A stretch of DNA of 64,000 nucleotides from an uncultured Pelagibacteraceae bacterium. GTDB lineage: Bacteria; Pseudomonadota; Alphaproteobacteria; Pelagibacterales; Pelagibacteraceae. A program made the position numbers and the translations under genes. The notes under the pieces are model-generated. The model made no database searches and had not been told where the DNA came from. It saw only the letters and a list, made by a program, of their open reading frames with translations. Shown here in pieces: positions 50,862-61,963 of the stretch. Location of the stretch: positions 1 through 64,000 of the forward strand of contig CACEQR010000007.1 in assembly GCA_902561765.1 (NCBI GenBank), in the 5' to 3' direction. The first letter of the stretch is position 1; each line of letters opens with the position of its first letter.

Positions 50862-51866
50862 TTGATAAGTTTTGTTATGGAATTTACATCAGAAGTTAAA
50901 ATTGCAACAGATCCAATCTATCAAAAGGTCTCTAAATCTATACCTGAGATAGAATGGGCAACCTATGCACCGTATATTTATAAAATCAATAAGTTAAAAA
51001 AAGAGAAGAATGCAATAATCCTCGCACATAATTACCAAACCCCAGAAATATATCATGGCATTTCCGATTTTTCAGCAGACTCATTAGCTTTAGCAATTGA
51101 AGCTGCCAAAACAGATGCTGACATTATTGTAATGTGTGGAGTACATTTTATGGCAGAAACTGCAAAATTAATGAGCCCTAAAAAAAAAGTTTTACTTCCA
51201 GACATGAAAGCTGGTTGTTCATTGTCATCGTCAATAACAGGGGAAGATGTAAGAAATTTAAAAAAACAATATCCAGGTGTTCCAGTAGTTTCATATGTAA
51301 ATACTTCTGCAGATGTTAAATCTGAGACTGATATTTGTTGCACTTCAGCAAATGCTGTTAAAATCGTAAATTCTTTAGGTGTTAAAAAAGTAATTTTCTT
51401 ACCAGATGATTATTTGGCAAAGTATGTTGCTTCTCAAACTGAAGTAGAGATTATTTCATGGAAAGGAACCTGTGAAGTTCATGAACAGTTCAATGATGAA
51501 GAGATAAACGAAATAAGAAAAAATAATCCTGGAATTAAAATCATTGCTCATCCAGAATGTCCTCCAGATGTAATTGGAGCAAGCGATTTTGCTGGTTCTA
51601 CTAGTGGTATGATTAAATATGTAAGGGATAATCAACCTGAAAAAGTTATGATGGTTACTGAATGCTCAATGAGTGATAATGTTCAAATTGATAATCCTAA
51701 TGTAGAATTTATAAGACCATGTAATTTATGTCCTCACATGAAAAGAATTACATTACCAAAAATTCTTGATTGCCTAGAAAACGAAAGTAATGAATTAATT
51801 ATGGATAATGACACAATTGAGAAAGCTAGGAAATCAGTAGAGAGAATGGCTGAAATAGGCAGATAA
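50862..51866 (+). CDS. nadA: quinolinate synthase
   Basis: IILAHNYQTPEIYHGISDFSADSLALA; MCGVHFMAETAKLMSP; HPECPPDV; CNLCPHM. Confidence 0.96.
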   Translation: MISFVMEFTSEVKIATDPIYQKVSKSIPEIEWATYAPYIYKINKLKKEKNAIILAHNYQTPEIYHGISDFSADSLALAIEAAKTDADIIVMCGVHFMAETAKLMSPKKKVLLPDMKAGCSLSSSITGEDVRNLKKQYPGVPVVSYVNTSADVKSETDICCTSANAVKIVNSLGVKKVIFLPDDYLAKYVASQTEVEIISWKGTCEVHEQFNDEEINEIRKNNPGIKIIAHPECPPDVIGASDFAGSTSGMIKYVRDNQPEKVMMVTECSMSDNVQIDNPNVEFIRPCNLCPHMKRITLPKILDCLENESNELIMDNDTIEKARKSVERMAEIGR

Positions 51867-51871
51867 ATTCT

Positions 51872-52708
51872 GTGCCCAAAATTCAATTAAGCAAAAGTTT
51901 TATACGATCAACATGCAAACTTGCTCTAAATGAGGATCTATACCCCTCAGGTGATATCACAACTAATTTATTAAATAATAATTCAATTACTAAAGTTAAG
52001 CTCATAAGTAATCAAAAAGGAATTATAGGAGGTTTAAAATTTGCTAAAGAAACTTTTAATTTATTGGATAAAAATATTAAATTTCACAAAAAAAAAAAGG
52101 AAGGATCTAAAGTTAGCAAAGGTACTGTAATTGCTATAATTGAAGGTAAAATTAAAAATATATTAATTGGGGAAAGAGTTGCTTTAAACTTTCTATCTCA
52201 CATCTCAGGTATTGCAACTAAAACCAACGAATTTGTGAGAAAAGCAGGTAACAAAACTAAAATTTGTTGTACTAGAAAAACAATTCCTAATTTACGAGTT
52301 ATTCAAAAATATGCTGTAAAACTTGGAGGTGGAACAAACCACAGATTTAATTTGAGTGATGAATTTCTAATAAAAGATAATCATCTTGCTACATCAAAGA
52401 AATTTGAAGAGATAGTGAAAAAAGCAGTTAATACTAAAAAAGGAAGAAAAATTACTGTGGAGGTTGATACTTTGAAACAATTTAAAAGAGTTAATGGACT
52501 AAATTTTGATACTGTTCTTTTCGATAATATGAGTCCAAAAAATCTGAAAGTAGCTGTTAGACATGCAAAAGGAAAATATGAGACTGAAGCCTCTGGGGGA
52601 GTAACTTTAAAAAACATAAAAAATTTAGCCTTAACAAAAGTTGATAGAATATCAGTAGGTGAATTAACGCATAGTATCCAAGCTTTAGATTTAAAATTAG
52701 AGATTTAA
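51872..52708 (+). CDS. nadC: nicotinate-nucleotide pyrophosphorylase (carboxylating)
   Basis: EDLYPSGDITTNLL; ALNFLSHISGIATKT; KYAVKLGGGTNHRFNLSDEFLIKDNHL; GTG start likely. Confidence 0.95.
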   Translation: MPKIQLSKSFIRSTCKLALNEDLYPSGDITTNLLNNNSITKVKLISNQKGIIGGLKFAKETFNLLDKNIKFHKKKKEGSKVSKGTVIAIIEGKIKNILIGERVALNFLSHISGIATKTNEFVRKAGNKTKICCTRKTIPNLRVIQKYAVKLGGGTNHRFNLSDEFLIKDNHLATSKKFEEIVKKAVNTKKGRKITVEVDTLKQFKRVNGLNFDTVLFDNMSPKNLKVAVRHAKGKYETEASGGVTLKNIKNLALTKVDRISVGELTHSIQALDLKLEI

Positions 52709-55365
52709 TTTTTTTTTATTTGAGCTTGAGCTGCTGCTAATCTTGCAACTGGAACTCTATAAGGTGAACAAGACACGTAATCTAATCCAGTTTTTGCACA
52801 AAATTCTATACTTTTAGGATCTCCACCATGCTCTCCGCAAATTCCAAGTTTAATTTTTTTATTTTGTCTTCTACCTTTGTCGGTTGCAATTTTTATCAAA
52901 TCACCAACTCCATCATCAATTGATATAAAAGGATCAATATCAAAAATTTTATTTTCAATATAATCATTTAAAAATTTACCACTATCATCTCTGCTAATTC
53001 CAAATGTAGTTTGAGTTAAATCATTAGTACCAAAACTAAAAAATTCTGCATGTTTAGCAATTTCTTTTGCCTTGATTGCTGCTCTTGGTAATTCAATCAT
53101 TGTTCCAACTAAAAAATCAATTTTAATTCTATTTTCATCTTGAACTTTTTTGGCAACTCTTATGACTAATTCTTTCATAATTTTTATTTCTGCTTCTGTA
53201 GAAACTAAAGGAATCATGATTTCTGGCATAGTTGATTGTATTCTTTGTTTTTTACATTCCACTAAAGCCTCAAAAATTGCAGTACACTGCATCTCATAAA
53301 TTTCGGGGAATGAAATTGCTAATCTACAACCTCTGTGACCTAGCATGGGATTTTGTTCATGAAGTTCTGAAATTCTAACTTCAAGTTCTTTAACAGGAAT
53401 ATTTAGTGAAACTGCAACATCATTAATTTCGTTATTACTTTTTGGCAAAAATTCATGAAGTGGTGGGTCAAGCAACCTTACTGTAACTGGCAAACCTTTC
53501 ATTATTTTAAATATTTCAATAAAATCTTTTTTTTGATGCGGCAATAGCTTTTTGAGTGCATTAGATCGATCTTCAATTGTTTTTGATAATATCATTTCTC
53601 TTACTGATAAAATTCTTTCTTCGTCAAAAAACATATGTTCAGTTCTACACAAACCAATACCTTCTGCACCAAATTCTCTAGCAGTTTTACTATCTAATGG
53701 TGTCTCGGAATTAGTTCTAATTTTTAATTTTCTAAAATCATCTGACCAACTCATTATTTTTGAGAAATCACCTGATATTTCTGGTTTAACTGTTTTTATT
53801 TCTCCAATAATTATTCTGCCTGTTGAACCATCAATTGTAATTAGCTCTCCCTCTTTAATTACTTTATTTTTTGTTTTGAATAATTTATTTTCATAATCAA
53901 TTTCTATTTCACTAGATCCAGAAACACATGGTCGTCCCATGCCTCTTGCAACCACTGCAGCATGACTTGTCATACCTCCTCTTGATGTCAGTATTCCTTT
54001 TGCTGCATGCATACCATGTATATCTTCTGGTGAAGTTTCTACACGAACTAGTATGGTACTTTGCATCATACTATTTAGTCTTTCAGCCTCCTCGGACGTG
54101 AAAACAACTTTTCCACTTGCAGCACCAGGTGATGCAGGCAAGCCTAACCCAATTACTTCTAAGTTTGCTTTCTCATCTAAAGTTGGATGAAGCAAAGTAT
54201 CTAAAGAACTTGGCTCTATTCGTAATATTGCATCTTTTTTAGTAATCAACTTTTCTTTAACCATATCTACAGCTATTTTAACAGCAGATTTAGCTGTTCG
54301 TTTTCCAGAGCGCGTTTGAAGCATCCAAAGTTTTTTATTTTCAACAGTAAACTCCACGTCCTGCATATCTTTGTAATGTTTTTCTAACTTATTTAAAATA
54401 TTTTTAAGTTGCTTGTATGTCTCTGGCATTGTCTCTTCCATTGACTTAAGAGTTTCTTTTGACTCAACTCTGGCTTTTTTTGTAATATGTTGTGGTGTTC
54501 TAGTTCCAGCAACTACATCCTCTCCTTGTGCATTTATTAAATATTCTCCATAAATATTTTTTGATCCATCTGATGGGTTTCTAGTAAACACTACACCAGT
54601 TGCACAATCATTTCCCATATTTCCAAAAACCATTGATTGTACATTAACTGCTGTACCCCAATGAGACGGTATTTGATTTAATTTTCTATAGACTTTTGCT
54701 CTGTTACTTTCCCAAGATAAAAAAACAGCACTTATAGCTCCCACCAGTTGTTCTTTGACATTTTGAGGAAAATCTTTTTTTGTTTTTTCTTTTACAATAT
54801 TTTTGAAATCTTTTATTAAAGCTTCCCAGTCATACTCATCTAATTCTGTGTCTAGTAATACTCCTTTTGTTAACTTATAGTTCTCGATTATATCCTCAAA
54901 GTGATAAGCTTCGATTCCTAACACAACATTAGAATACATTTGAATAAAACGCCTATAACTATCATTTGCAAATCTTAAATTTGAAGTTTTTTTTGCAAGT
55001 GCTATTACCGTACTATCATTTAGGCCTAGATTTAAAATTGTATCCATCATACCAGGCATAGAAACCCTAGCTCCAGATCTTACAGAAACTAAGAGAGGAT
55101 TTTTTATATCCCCAAATTTTTTTCCTGAGTCTTTTTCAATTAATTTTAGTTCTTTATTTATTTCATTGAGTATTTTTTTATTTAATTTTTTTTCATTCTT
55201 GTAAAACAAATTACATACCTCAGTAGATATCGTAAAACCAGGGGGTACAGGTAGCCCCATTCTTCCCATCTCGGAAAGATTTGCACCTTTGCCACCAAGA
55301 ACATTTTTTGGTAGTTTAATTTTTTTTATTTCATTTGATTTAAAATTAAAAATAATTTTTTTCAT
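52705..55365 (-). CDS. ppdK: pyruvate, phosphate dikinase
   Basis: LGGKGANLSEMGRMGLPVPPGFTIS; GGMTSHAAVVARGMGRPCVSG; GICGEHGGDP. Confidence 0.96.
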   Translation of the reverse strand: MKKIIFNFKSNEIKKIKLPKNVLGGKGANLSEMGRMGLPVPPGFTISTEVCNLFYKNEKKLNKKILNEINKELKLIEKDSGKKFGDIKNPLLVSVRSGARVSMPGMMDTILNLGLNDSTVIALAKKTSNLRFANDSYRRFIQMYSNVVLGIEAYHFEDIIENYKLTKGVLLDTELDEYDWEALIKDFKNIVKEKTKKDFPQNVKEQLVGAISAVFLSWESNRAKVYRKLNQIPSHWGTAVNVQSMVFGNMGNDCATGVVFTRNPSDGSKNIYGEYLINAQGEDVVAGTRTPQHITKKARVESKETLKSMEETMPETYKQLKNILNKLEKHYKDMQDVEFTVENKKLWMLQTRSGKRTAKSAVKIAVDMVKEKLITKKDAILRIEPSSLDTLLHPTLDEKANLEVIGLGLPASPGAASGKVVFTSEEAERLNSMMQSTILVRVETSPEDIHGMHAAKGILTSRGGMTSHAAVVARGMGRPCVSGSSEIEIDYENKLFKTKNKVIKEGELITIDGSTGRIIIGEIKTVKPEISGDFSKIMSWSDDFRKLKIRTNSETPLDSKTAREFGAEGIGLCRTEHMFFDEERILSVREMILSKTIEDRSNALKKLLPHQKKDFIEIFKIMKGLPVTVRLLDPPLHEFLPKSNNEINDVAVSLNIPVKELEVRISELHEQNPMLGHRGCRLAISFPEIYEMQCTAIFEALVECKKQRIQSTMPEIMIPLVSTEAEIKIMKELVIRVAKKVQDENRIKIDFLVGTMIELPRAAIKAKEIAKHAEFFSFGTNDLTQTTFGISRDDSGKFLNDYIENKIFDIDPFISIDDGVGDLIKIATDKGRRQNKKIKLGICGEHGGDPKSIEFCAKTGLDYVSCSPYRVPVARLAAAQAQIKKN

Positions 55366-55366
55366 A

Positions 55367-57430
55367 CTAGGTTTCTATTTTTGAAAAATTAAAATAGTTA
55401 TCAAAAGTTTTACACAACATATTTAATAATTCTAATCTATTTTTTTTAATTATTATATCTTCATCATTAACAATAACATTATCGAAAAAATCGTTTACCT
55501 CTTTTTTAATGCTTGATAAAATTTTTAGACTTTCCTCGTAATTTTCGTCTTTTCCAATACTCAAAAAATATTTTCTTATATCATCTATTTTTTTATATAA
55601 TTTTTTCTCATAATCATTTTTAAATAAGCCCGGGTCTGCAAAACCAAGGGTTTCGATAGATATTTTTTCTTCAGTATTTAATATATTCGAAGATCTTTTA
55701 TATACTGCAATAGTTTCAAAACCGATTTCTTTTTTAATATTTTTATTTAAACATAAAGATTTTTTATAAGCCTTTAATAAATCATCCAATCCAAGCAAAA
55801 ATGTTGAGCTTTCAATTATATCTTGTCTTATTTTTTTTTCTTTTAAATAATTTTTTAATCTTTCAATTATGAAATCACTTAATTCGTTTTGTATCTTTTT
55901 GGTATCAAAATCATAGCCCTGATCTCTATATGCTGAACAGGTGTAAACAACTAAATCTTTAAGTTTGATCTTTATTTCATTTTCAACAATTAATCTGACA
56001 AGACTTATAGCCATTCTTCTTATGGCATATGGATCTTTTGAACTAGTAGGTTTAAGATTTATTCCAAAAAAACCTACTAATGAATCTAGTTTATCACTTA
56101 AAGATAAAGCAACACTGTACATTTTTTTTGGTAGTTTGCTTTCCATACCGTTAGGCAAATATTGTTCAGATACAGCAAGACAAACTTCTTTATCAAACCC
56201 TTGAAATTTTGCAAAGTGACCGCCAACAATACCTTGGAGTTCTGGAAACTCTCCAACTAGATCGGACATTAAATCAACTTTACAAATTGATGAGGCTATT
56301 TCAATTTTATCTTTACTAATTAAAAAATCATCAGAAATTAATGATGATAACTTTCTCATTCGTTGAATTTTGTCAAAGTAGGATCCTAAACCTTTAAAAT
56401 AATTTATATTTTTTAATTTATCTACTTGCTTAACTAAATTTTGAGTTTTATTTTTTTTCCAAAAAAACTCAGCATCGCTTAATCTTGCCTCAATCACTCT
56501 CTCATTTCCTAATTTAACAAACCCTTTAGTGTCTTTTATATCTGCAACTACAAAAAAATTATTTGTAAGATTATTTTTTTTATCAAAAGTTGGTAAATAT
56601 TTTTGATGACTCTGCATAGTCGTAATCAATATTTCACTAGGTACATTCAAAAATTTTTTGTCAAAATCACAAATAATTACTGCTGGTTTTTCAACTATAT
56701 TTACTATTTCATCTATAAGCCTTTCATTCTGTTCGATTTTTAAATTTTTTTTATTAATTATTTCATTAATCTTATTCTGTATTATTTTTTTTCTTAAATC
56801 TTGATCAATTAAAATACCTTTTTGTTTAAAAAATTTTATATACGAATTAAAGTCGTTAAAAATTTTTAAACCTTCTTCTAGTGATTTATCTGTAAAAGTT
56901 TTGTTAGAGCTATTTATGTGGTTAAAAACAAAATTAAGAGGTTTTTTATTAAATATTGCTAAAATAGATTTAAGAGGTCTACCCCAGTAAAGATCATAAT
57001 TTGCCCATTTCATAGATTTATTCCAAGTTATCTTTGTTAAGATTTCACTTAAATTTTTTTCTAATAATTCTGAAACTTTTATTTTTCTAGACTCTCTTTT
57101 AAAAAAGTAGAATTCACCTTTCTCAGTACTTTTTTTAAAAATTTTTTCTAATGTTGTATTGTTTGATCTAATAAATCCCTCTAAAGCTTTTTCAGGAGCA
57201 TTAACATTTGGACCTCTTATTTCCTCTGAGTTGAGTTTAATTTCATTAGGGATTTTATCAACATGGAGAACTAGCCTATTTGGTGTTGAATAAACATTGA
57301 AATTTTCATTAAATTTAATTTGGCTATCAATAAAAAAATTTTTAATATTTTTTTTTAACTCATTCCTTGCATTTATCTGAAGCTTTGCAGGAATTTCCTC
57401 ACTAAATAACTCTACAAATAATTCTGACAT
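55367..57430 (-). CDS. glyS: glycine--tRNA ligase beta subunit
   Basis: LFVELFSEEIPAKLQ; MKWANYDLYWGRPLKSI; DPYAIRRMAISLVRLIVEN. Confidence 0.95.
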   Translation of the reverse strand: MSELFVELFSEEIPAKLQINARNELKKNIKNFFIDSQIKFNENFNVYSTPNRLVLHVDKIPNEIKLNSEEIRGPNVNAPEKALEGFIRSNNTTLEKIFKKSTEKGEFYFFKRESRKIKVSELLEKNLSEILTKITWNKSMKWANYDLYWGRPLKSILAIFNKKPLNFVFNHINSSNKTFTDKSLEEGLKIFNDFNSYIKFFKQKGILIDQDLRKKIIQNKINEIINKKNLKIEQNERLIDEIVNIVEKPAVIICDFDKKFLNVPSEILITTMQSHQKYLPTFDKKNNLTNNFFVVADIKDTKGFVKLGNERVIEARLSDAEFFWKKNKTQNLVKQVDKLKNINYFKGLGSYFDKIQRMRKLSSLISDDFLISKDKIEIASSICKVDLMSDLVGEFPELQGIVGGHFAKFQGFDKEVCLAVSEQYLPNGMESKLPKKMYSVALSLSDKLDSLVGFFGINLKPTSSKDPYAIRRMAISLVRLIVENEIKIKLKDLVVYTCSAYRDQGYDFDTKKIQNELSDFIIERLKNYLKEKKIRQDIIESSTFLLGLDDLLKAYKKSLCLNKNIKKEIGFETIAVYKRSSNILNTEEKISIETLGFADPGLFKNDYEKKLYKKIDDIRKYFLSIGKDENYEESLKILSSIKKEVNDFFDNVIVNDEDIIIKKNRLELLNMLCKTFDNYFNFSKIET

Positions 57431-58302
57431 TAACTTTGGCTTTCAATCCAAACTTTCCCAATTGATTTAGTTAGTTCCCTTATTCTTGCAATATATTCAG
57501 CCCTTTGTGCTACACTAATTACCCCTCTAGCATCTAGAATATTAAACACATGGCTACATTTTAAACATTGATCGTATGCTGGAAGTGAAATTTTTTTTTC
57601 AACCAATAATTTTGTCTCCTCTTCAAGCATTTCAAATATTTTAAATAAATTATCAGTGTTGGCATATTCAAAATTATATGCTGAAAATTCTTTCTCTGAC
57701 TTATGAAAGATATCTTTGTAAGTTATTCCTTCATCATTCCAAATTAAGTCAAAAACACTTTTTTTGTTTTGAATAAACATACACAATCTTTCTAATCCAT
57801 ATGTAATTTCGACAGAAACAGGTTTACATTCAACTCCAGCCATTTGTTGGAAGTAAGTAAATTGCGTTACTTCCATACCATCACACCAAACTTCCCATCC
57901 AAGGCCTGCTGCTCCAAGAGTAGGACTTTCCCAGTCATCTTCAACAAATCTTATATCGTGTTCCTCATAATTAATACCTATTGATGACAAGCTATTTAAA
58001 TACATCTTTTTTATTTCTTTTGGCGAGGGTTTAATTAATACTTGGAACTGATAGTAATGTTGTAATCTATTGGGGTTGTCACCATATCTTCCGTCAGTCG
58101 GTCTACGTGATGGTTGAACATATGCAGTTTTCCATGGTTTTGGACCAAGCGATCTTAGAGTGGTTGCTGGATGAAATGTTCCAGCTCCTACCTCTAGATC
58201 GTATGGTTGTAATATCACACAACCTTTTTTTGACCAGTACTTTTGTAAATTAAAGATTGTGTCTTGAAAAGATAAAGTTTTTTTTTTTGTTTTATAGACC
58301 AT
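57430..58302 (-). CDS. glyQ: glycine--tRNA ligase alpha subunit
   Basis: [48 protein letters not shown]. Confidence 0.97.
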   Translation of the reverse strand: MVYKTKKKTLSFQDTIFNLQKYWSKKGCVILQPYDLEVGAGTFHPATTLRSLGPKPWKTAYVQPSRRPTDGRYGDNPNRLQHYYQFQVLIKPSPKEIKKMYLNSLSSIGINYEEHDIRFVEDDWESPTLGAAGLGWEVWCDGMEVTQFTYFQQMAGVECKPVSVEITYGLERLCMFIQNKKSVFDLIWNDEGITYKDIFHKSEKEFSAYNFEYANTDNLFKIFEMLEEETKLLVEKKISLPAYDQCLKCSHVFNILDARGVISVAQRAEYIARIRELTKSIGKVWIESQS

Positions 58303-59101
58303 ACCTTTGCCAGATTGATCTTTCTTCTAATAAACTAATTACTTTATCAGTATAATTTTCTGAGGATGATAATTTTTTTGACAACCACCCTTTACTTTTT
58401 TCAAATTTCTTAATCTCAATTTGATCTCCATATTTTTCTCTTAATATTTGTTCTGCATTACCCAAACCATCTATTAAACCTAATTCTTTTGCTTTTTTTC
58501 CAGCCCAAAACTCACCTGAAAAAAGTTCAATACCAGAGTTTTTGTTTAGTTTTTCTTTTCTACTCTCCTCAACGACATCAATAAAGTCCTGATGAATTTC
58601 TAATTGAATATTTTTTAACCGATTTATATCCTCTTCTTTTTCATCAAGAAAAGGGTCTAAAGTACTTTTATTCTTTCCTGCTGTATATACTCTTCTTTGA
58701 ACTCCAATTTTTTCTATTAAGTTTTTAAATCCGAATGATGCAGAAATAACGCCAATTGATCCTATTATCGAACTTGAGTTTGCATATATCTCATCACCAG
58801 CACAAGCGATCAGGTATCCACCGGATGCAGCCACATCTTCAGCAAAGACAATCACTTTTTTTTTTGTTTTTTTTGATTGTTCCTTAATAAGTTTATATAT
58901 CAGATGTGATTGGACTGGAGATCCTCCTGGTGAGTTTATTGTAATTGCTACTACTAATGCTTTTTTTAGTGAGAAAGCTTTTTTAATTATTTCTTCCTGG
59001 CTTGAATAATCTATTCCTTGTCTAAATTTTCCAACATTTCCTATAACGCCAGATAGCTTTAGATGGCTAATTATCTTTTTTTTTTTAAAAAATGAAAACA
59101 T
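58292..59101 (-). CDS. S49 family signal peptide peptidase-like serine protease (SppA/SohB-like)
   Basis: [51 protein letters not shown]. Confidence 0.9.
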   Translation of the reverse strand: MFSFFKKKKIISHLKLSGVIGNVGKFRQGIDYSSQEEIIKKAFSLKKALVVAITINSPGGSPVQSHLIYKLIKEQSKKTKKKVIVFAEDVAASGGYLIACAGDEIYANSSSIIGSIGVISASFGFKNLIEKIGVQRRVYTAGKNKSTLDPFLDEKEEDINRLKNIQLEIHQDFIDVVEESRKEKLNKNSGIELFSGEFWAGKKAKELGLIDGLGNAEQILREKYGDQIEIKKFEKSKGWLSKKLSSSENYTDKVISLLEERSIWQRYGL

Positions 59102-59211
59102 TACAATTTTTATTAGTTTTATAAATTTATAATAAACTCTAGTTATAATTAAAGAATAAGGTGCGTCAATTGATAAGTATATTAATAATTTGTATATAAT
59201 AGTTTTAAAAC

Positions 59212-60225
59212 ATGGGAACTGTAATACAGCTTAAAAAACAAATTAATAATTCTTATACTGACTTAAAAAACTCAGTTGAAGATAAGTTGATTCTAGTTGA
59301 AGAAAAAATTAATTCCAGATTAGCAAGTAAAGTTGAGTTAGTTCAAAAGATGACAAAATATCATTTAAACACTGGAGGTAAAAGACTTAGAGCTCTATTA
59401 ACATTGCAATGCTCAAAAATTTGTGGATACGAGAAAGGATTAAGAGATGTTAATCTGGCTGCATGTGTTGAATTAATCCATGCAGCAACTTTAATGCACG
59501 ATGATGTAATTGATAACTCTAAAATTAGAAGAGGAAAAAAGACCTTAAATAAGATCTGGGGAAATCACTCATCAATTTTAGTAGGCGATTATCTCTTAAG
59601 CAAATGTTTTGAAATGATGGTTGAAGATGGAAATTTAGAATTACTTAAACTTTTGGCTAACACATCATCAGAAATTGCTCAAGGTGAAGTTCTGCAATTG
59701 CAACATAATAAAGAAATAGACATGTTAGAAGAAACATATCTTAATATTATTTCCTCAAAGACTGCATCATTATTTGCAGCAGCTACTAAGGTCGGCGCAA
59801 TTATTTCAGAAAAAGATTTAAAATTTAAAAATGCTTTAGAATTTTATGGAAAAAACCTAGGTCTCACATTTCAAATTGCAGATGATACATTAGATTATAA
59901 TTCTGAATTAAAATTATTTGGAAAAACCATTGGTAATGATTTTTACGAGGGAAAAGTAACTTTACCTATAATTCTACTTTATCAAAAATTAGATGATGTT
60001 GAAAAAGGAAAATTAAAATTTTTATTTGAAAAACAAATTCGTGAAAAGAAAGATTTAGAATATGTTCTAAATCTAATAAAAAAAAATAACATAATTAAAG
60101 AGTGTTATAAAAAAGCAGAACATTATATAAATTTAGCTTCTAATTCTTTAAGTGTATTTGAGGAGTCTGATGAAAAAAATGTGCTAAAAAATTTAACATC
60201 TTTTAGTATAGAGAGAAATTTCTAA
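59212..60225 (+). CDS. ispB: polyprenyl diphosphate synthase (octaprenyl-PP synthase-like)
   Basis: GGKRLRALLTLQ; LMHDDVIDNSKIRRGKKT (DDxxD-like); FQIADDTLDY. Confidence 0.9.
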   Translation: MGTVIQLKKQINNSYTDLKNSVEDKLILVEEKINSRLASKVELVQKMTKYHLNTGGKRLRALLTLQCSKICGYEKGLRDVNLAACVELIHAATLMHDDVIDNSKIRRGKKTLNKIWGNHSSILVGDYLLSKCFEMMVEDGNLELLKLLANTSSEIAQGEVLQLQHNKEIDMLEETYLNIISSKTASLFAAATKVGAIISEKDLKFKNALEFYGKNLGLTFQIADDTLDYNSELKLFGKTIGNDFYEGKVTLPIILLYQKLDDVEKGKLKFLFEKQIREKKDLEYVLNLIKKNNIIKECYKKAEHYINLASNSLSVFEESDEKNVLKNLTSFSIERNF

Positions 60226-60884
60226 GGGCTTAGCAATACTTTTTTCCAACTTTTAGTTTTTTTAATGTATTTCAATCTTTCATGAATTCGATTTTGACCA
60301 TCAAGCCAGAATTCTATTTCTTTAGGTTTTATTCTCCAGCCTGACCAGTATTCTGGTCTTGGTACTTTTTTTTGATTTGGGAATTTTTTTTTAAATACGT
60401 TTATAGATTTATACAAATCGTCTCTATTTTTTAAAATGCTGCTCTGCTGTGAAGCCCAAGCGCCAATTCTACTTCCATATGCTCTTGATTTATAATACTC
60501 ATCAGCTTCTTTTTTTGAGACTTTAGATGCAATACCAATTACCCTAATTTGTCTTTGTAGGCTTTTCCAATGAAAACACATGGAAATTTTTGAAGAGTTT
60601 TTAATGGCTTTACTTTTATCACTTTTTAAATTTGTATAAAAAACGAAACCATTTTTATCAAAATCTTTAAGGAGAACCATTCTGACTGTTGGAAATCCTT
60701 TTTTATTTACAGTGCCTACTGCAAACGCATTTGGGTCATTAATTTCAGTTTTTTTTGCTTTATTGAACCATTCTTCAAAAAGTTTTATTGGGTTATTATG
60801 ATCTTTAAAGCAAAGATTTAATCCAAGTGAGTTTTTTTCGTTCATAATTTTAAAAAAATAATTTATACAGTAAGATAATGTCAT
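60222..60884 (-). CDS. pdxH: pyridoxamine 5'-phosphate oxidase
   Basis: [75 protein letters not shown]. Confidence 0.95.
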   Translation of the reverse strand: MTLSYCINYFFKIMNEKNSLGLNLCFKDHNNPIKLFEEWFNKAKKTEINDPNAFAVGTVNKKGFPTVRMVLLKDFDKNGFVFYTNLKSDKSKAIKNSSKISMCFHWKSLQRQIRVIGIASKVSKKEADEYYKSRAYGSRIGAWASQQSSILKNRDDLYKSINVFKKKFPNQKKVPRPEYWSGWRIKPKEIEFWLDGQNRIHERLKYIKKTKSWKKVLLSP

Positions 60885-61963
60885 TTAATACTTTTGGAAA
60901 GTTATTTAGATTTACTACCTGGGGAGAGTCTCACGGTCCTGCAATTGGGTGTGTTGTGGACGGATGCCCACCAAATGTTCCAATTAAGGAGAGTGATATT
61001 CAAAAAGAACTTAATAAACGAAAACCAGGTCAATCTAAATTCACAACACAAAGAAAAGAGGATGACAAAATTAATATTTTATCTGGTGTTTTTGAGGGAA
61101 AAACTACTGGAACTCCTATATCTTTAATAATTTATAACAAAGACATGAGATCTAGAGATTATGAGACAATAAAGAACAAATTTCGACCAGGACATGCAGA
61201 TTACACATATTTTAAAAAGTATGGAATTCGGGATTATAGAGGAGGTGGAAGACAATCAGCCCGTGAGACTGCAGCAAGAGTTGCAGCAGGGGCAATTGCA
61301 AAAGTAGTTTTGAAAAATAAGATTGGTGCTAAATATCAAGCAGTCGGTGCAGTTATACAATTAGGAATTTTAGGGTGTGATATAAACAAATGGAAAGACA
61401 AAACTATATACTCAAATCCATTTTTTTGTCCTGACAAATCTGTAATTAAGCTCTGGGAAAAATATTTACTCGGCATAAGAAAAGCTGGTTCATCTTGTGG
61501 AGCAATAATTGAGATAAGAGCAAGAGGAGTACCTTTAGGACTTGGAGCGCCAATATATTCCAAATTAGATATGGATTTAGCAGCTGCGATGATGAGCATT
61601 AATGCTGTAAAGGGGGTAAATATTGGATCAGGAATGGATTCAGCTATGCTAACTGGGGAAGAAAACTCCGATGAGATTTTACAAAGAAAAGGTAAAACTA
61701 GTTTTAAATCAAATAATGCTGGTGGAATTTTGGGTGGAATTTCAACAGGTCAAGAAATAAAAATTTCATTTGCTGTTAAACCAACTTCATCGATTTTATC
61801 ATCTAGAAAAACGATTGATAAGTTCGGCAAAAATACAACAATATCTGTTAAAGGAAGACATGACCCGTGTGTAGGAATTAGAGCAGTCCCAATAGGAGAA
61901 GCTATGATGCATTGTGTAATTCTTGACCACTATTTAATGAACACTGCTCAAAATAAAATTTAA
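60878..61963 (+). CDS. aroC: chorismate synthase
   Basis: [74 protein letters not shown]. Confidence 0.97.
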   Translation: MSFNTFGKLFRFTTWGESHGPAIGCVVDGCPPNVPIKESDIQKELNKRKPGQSKFTTQRKEDDKINILSGVFEGKTTGTPISLIIYNKDMRSRDYETIKNKFRPGHADYTYFKKYGIRDYRGGGRQSARETAARVAAGAIAKVVLKNKIGAKYQAVGAVIQLGILGCDINKWKDKTIYSNPFFCPDKSVIKLWEKYLLGIRKAGSSCGAIIEIRARGVPLGLGAPIYSKLDMDLAAAMMSINAVKGVNIGSGMDSAMLTGEENSDEILQRKGKTSFKSNNAGGILGGISTGQEIKISFAVKPTSSILSSRKTIDKFGKNTTISVKGRHDPCVGIRAVPIGEAMMHCVILDHYLMNTAQNKI

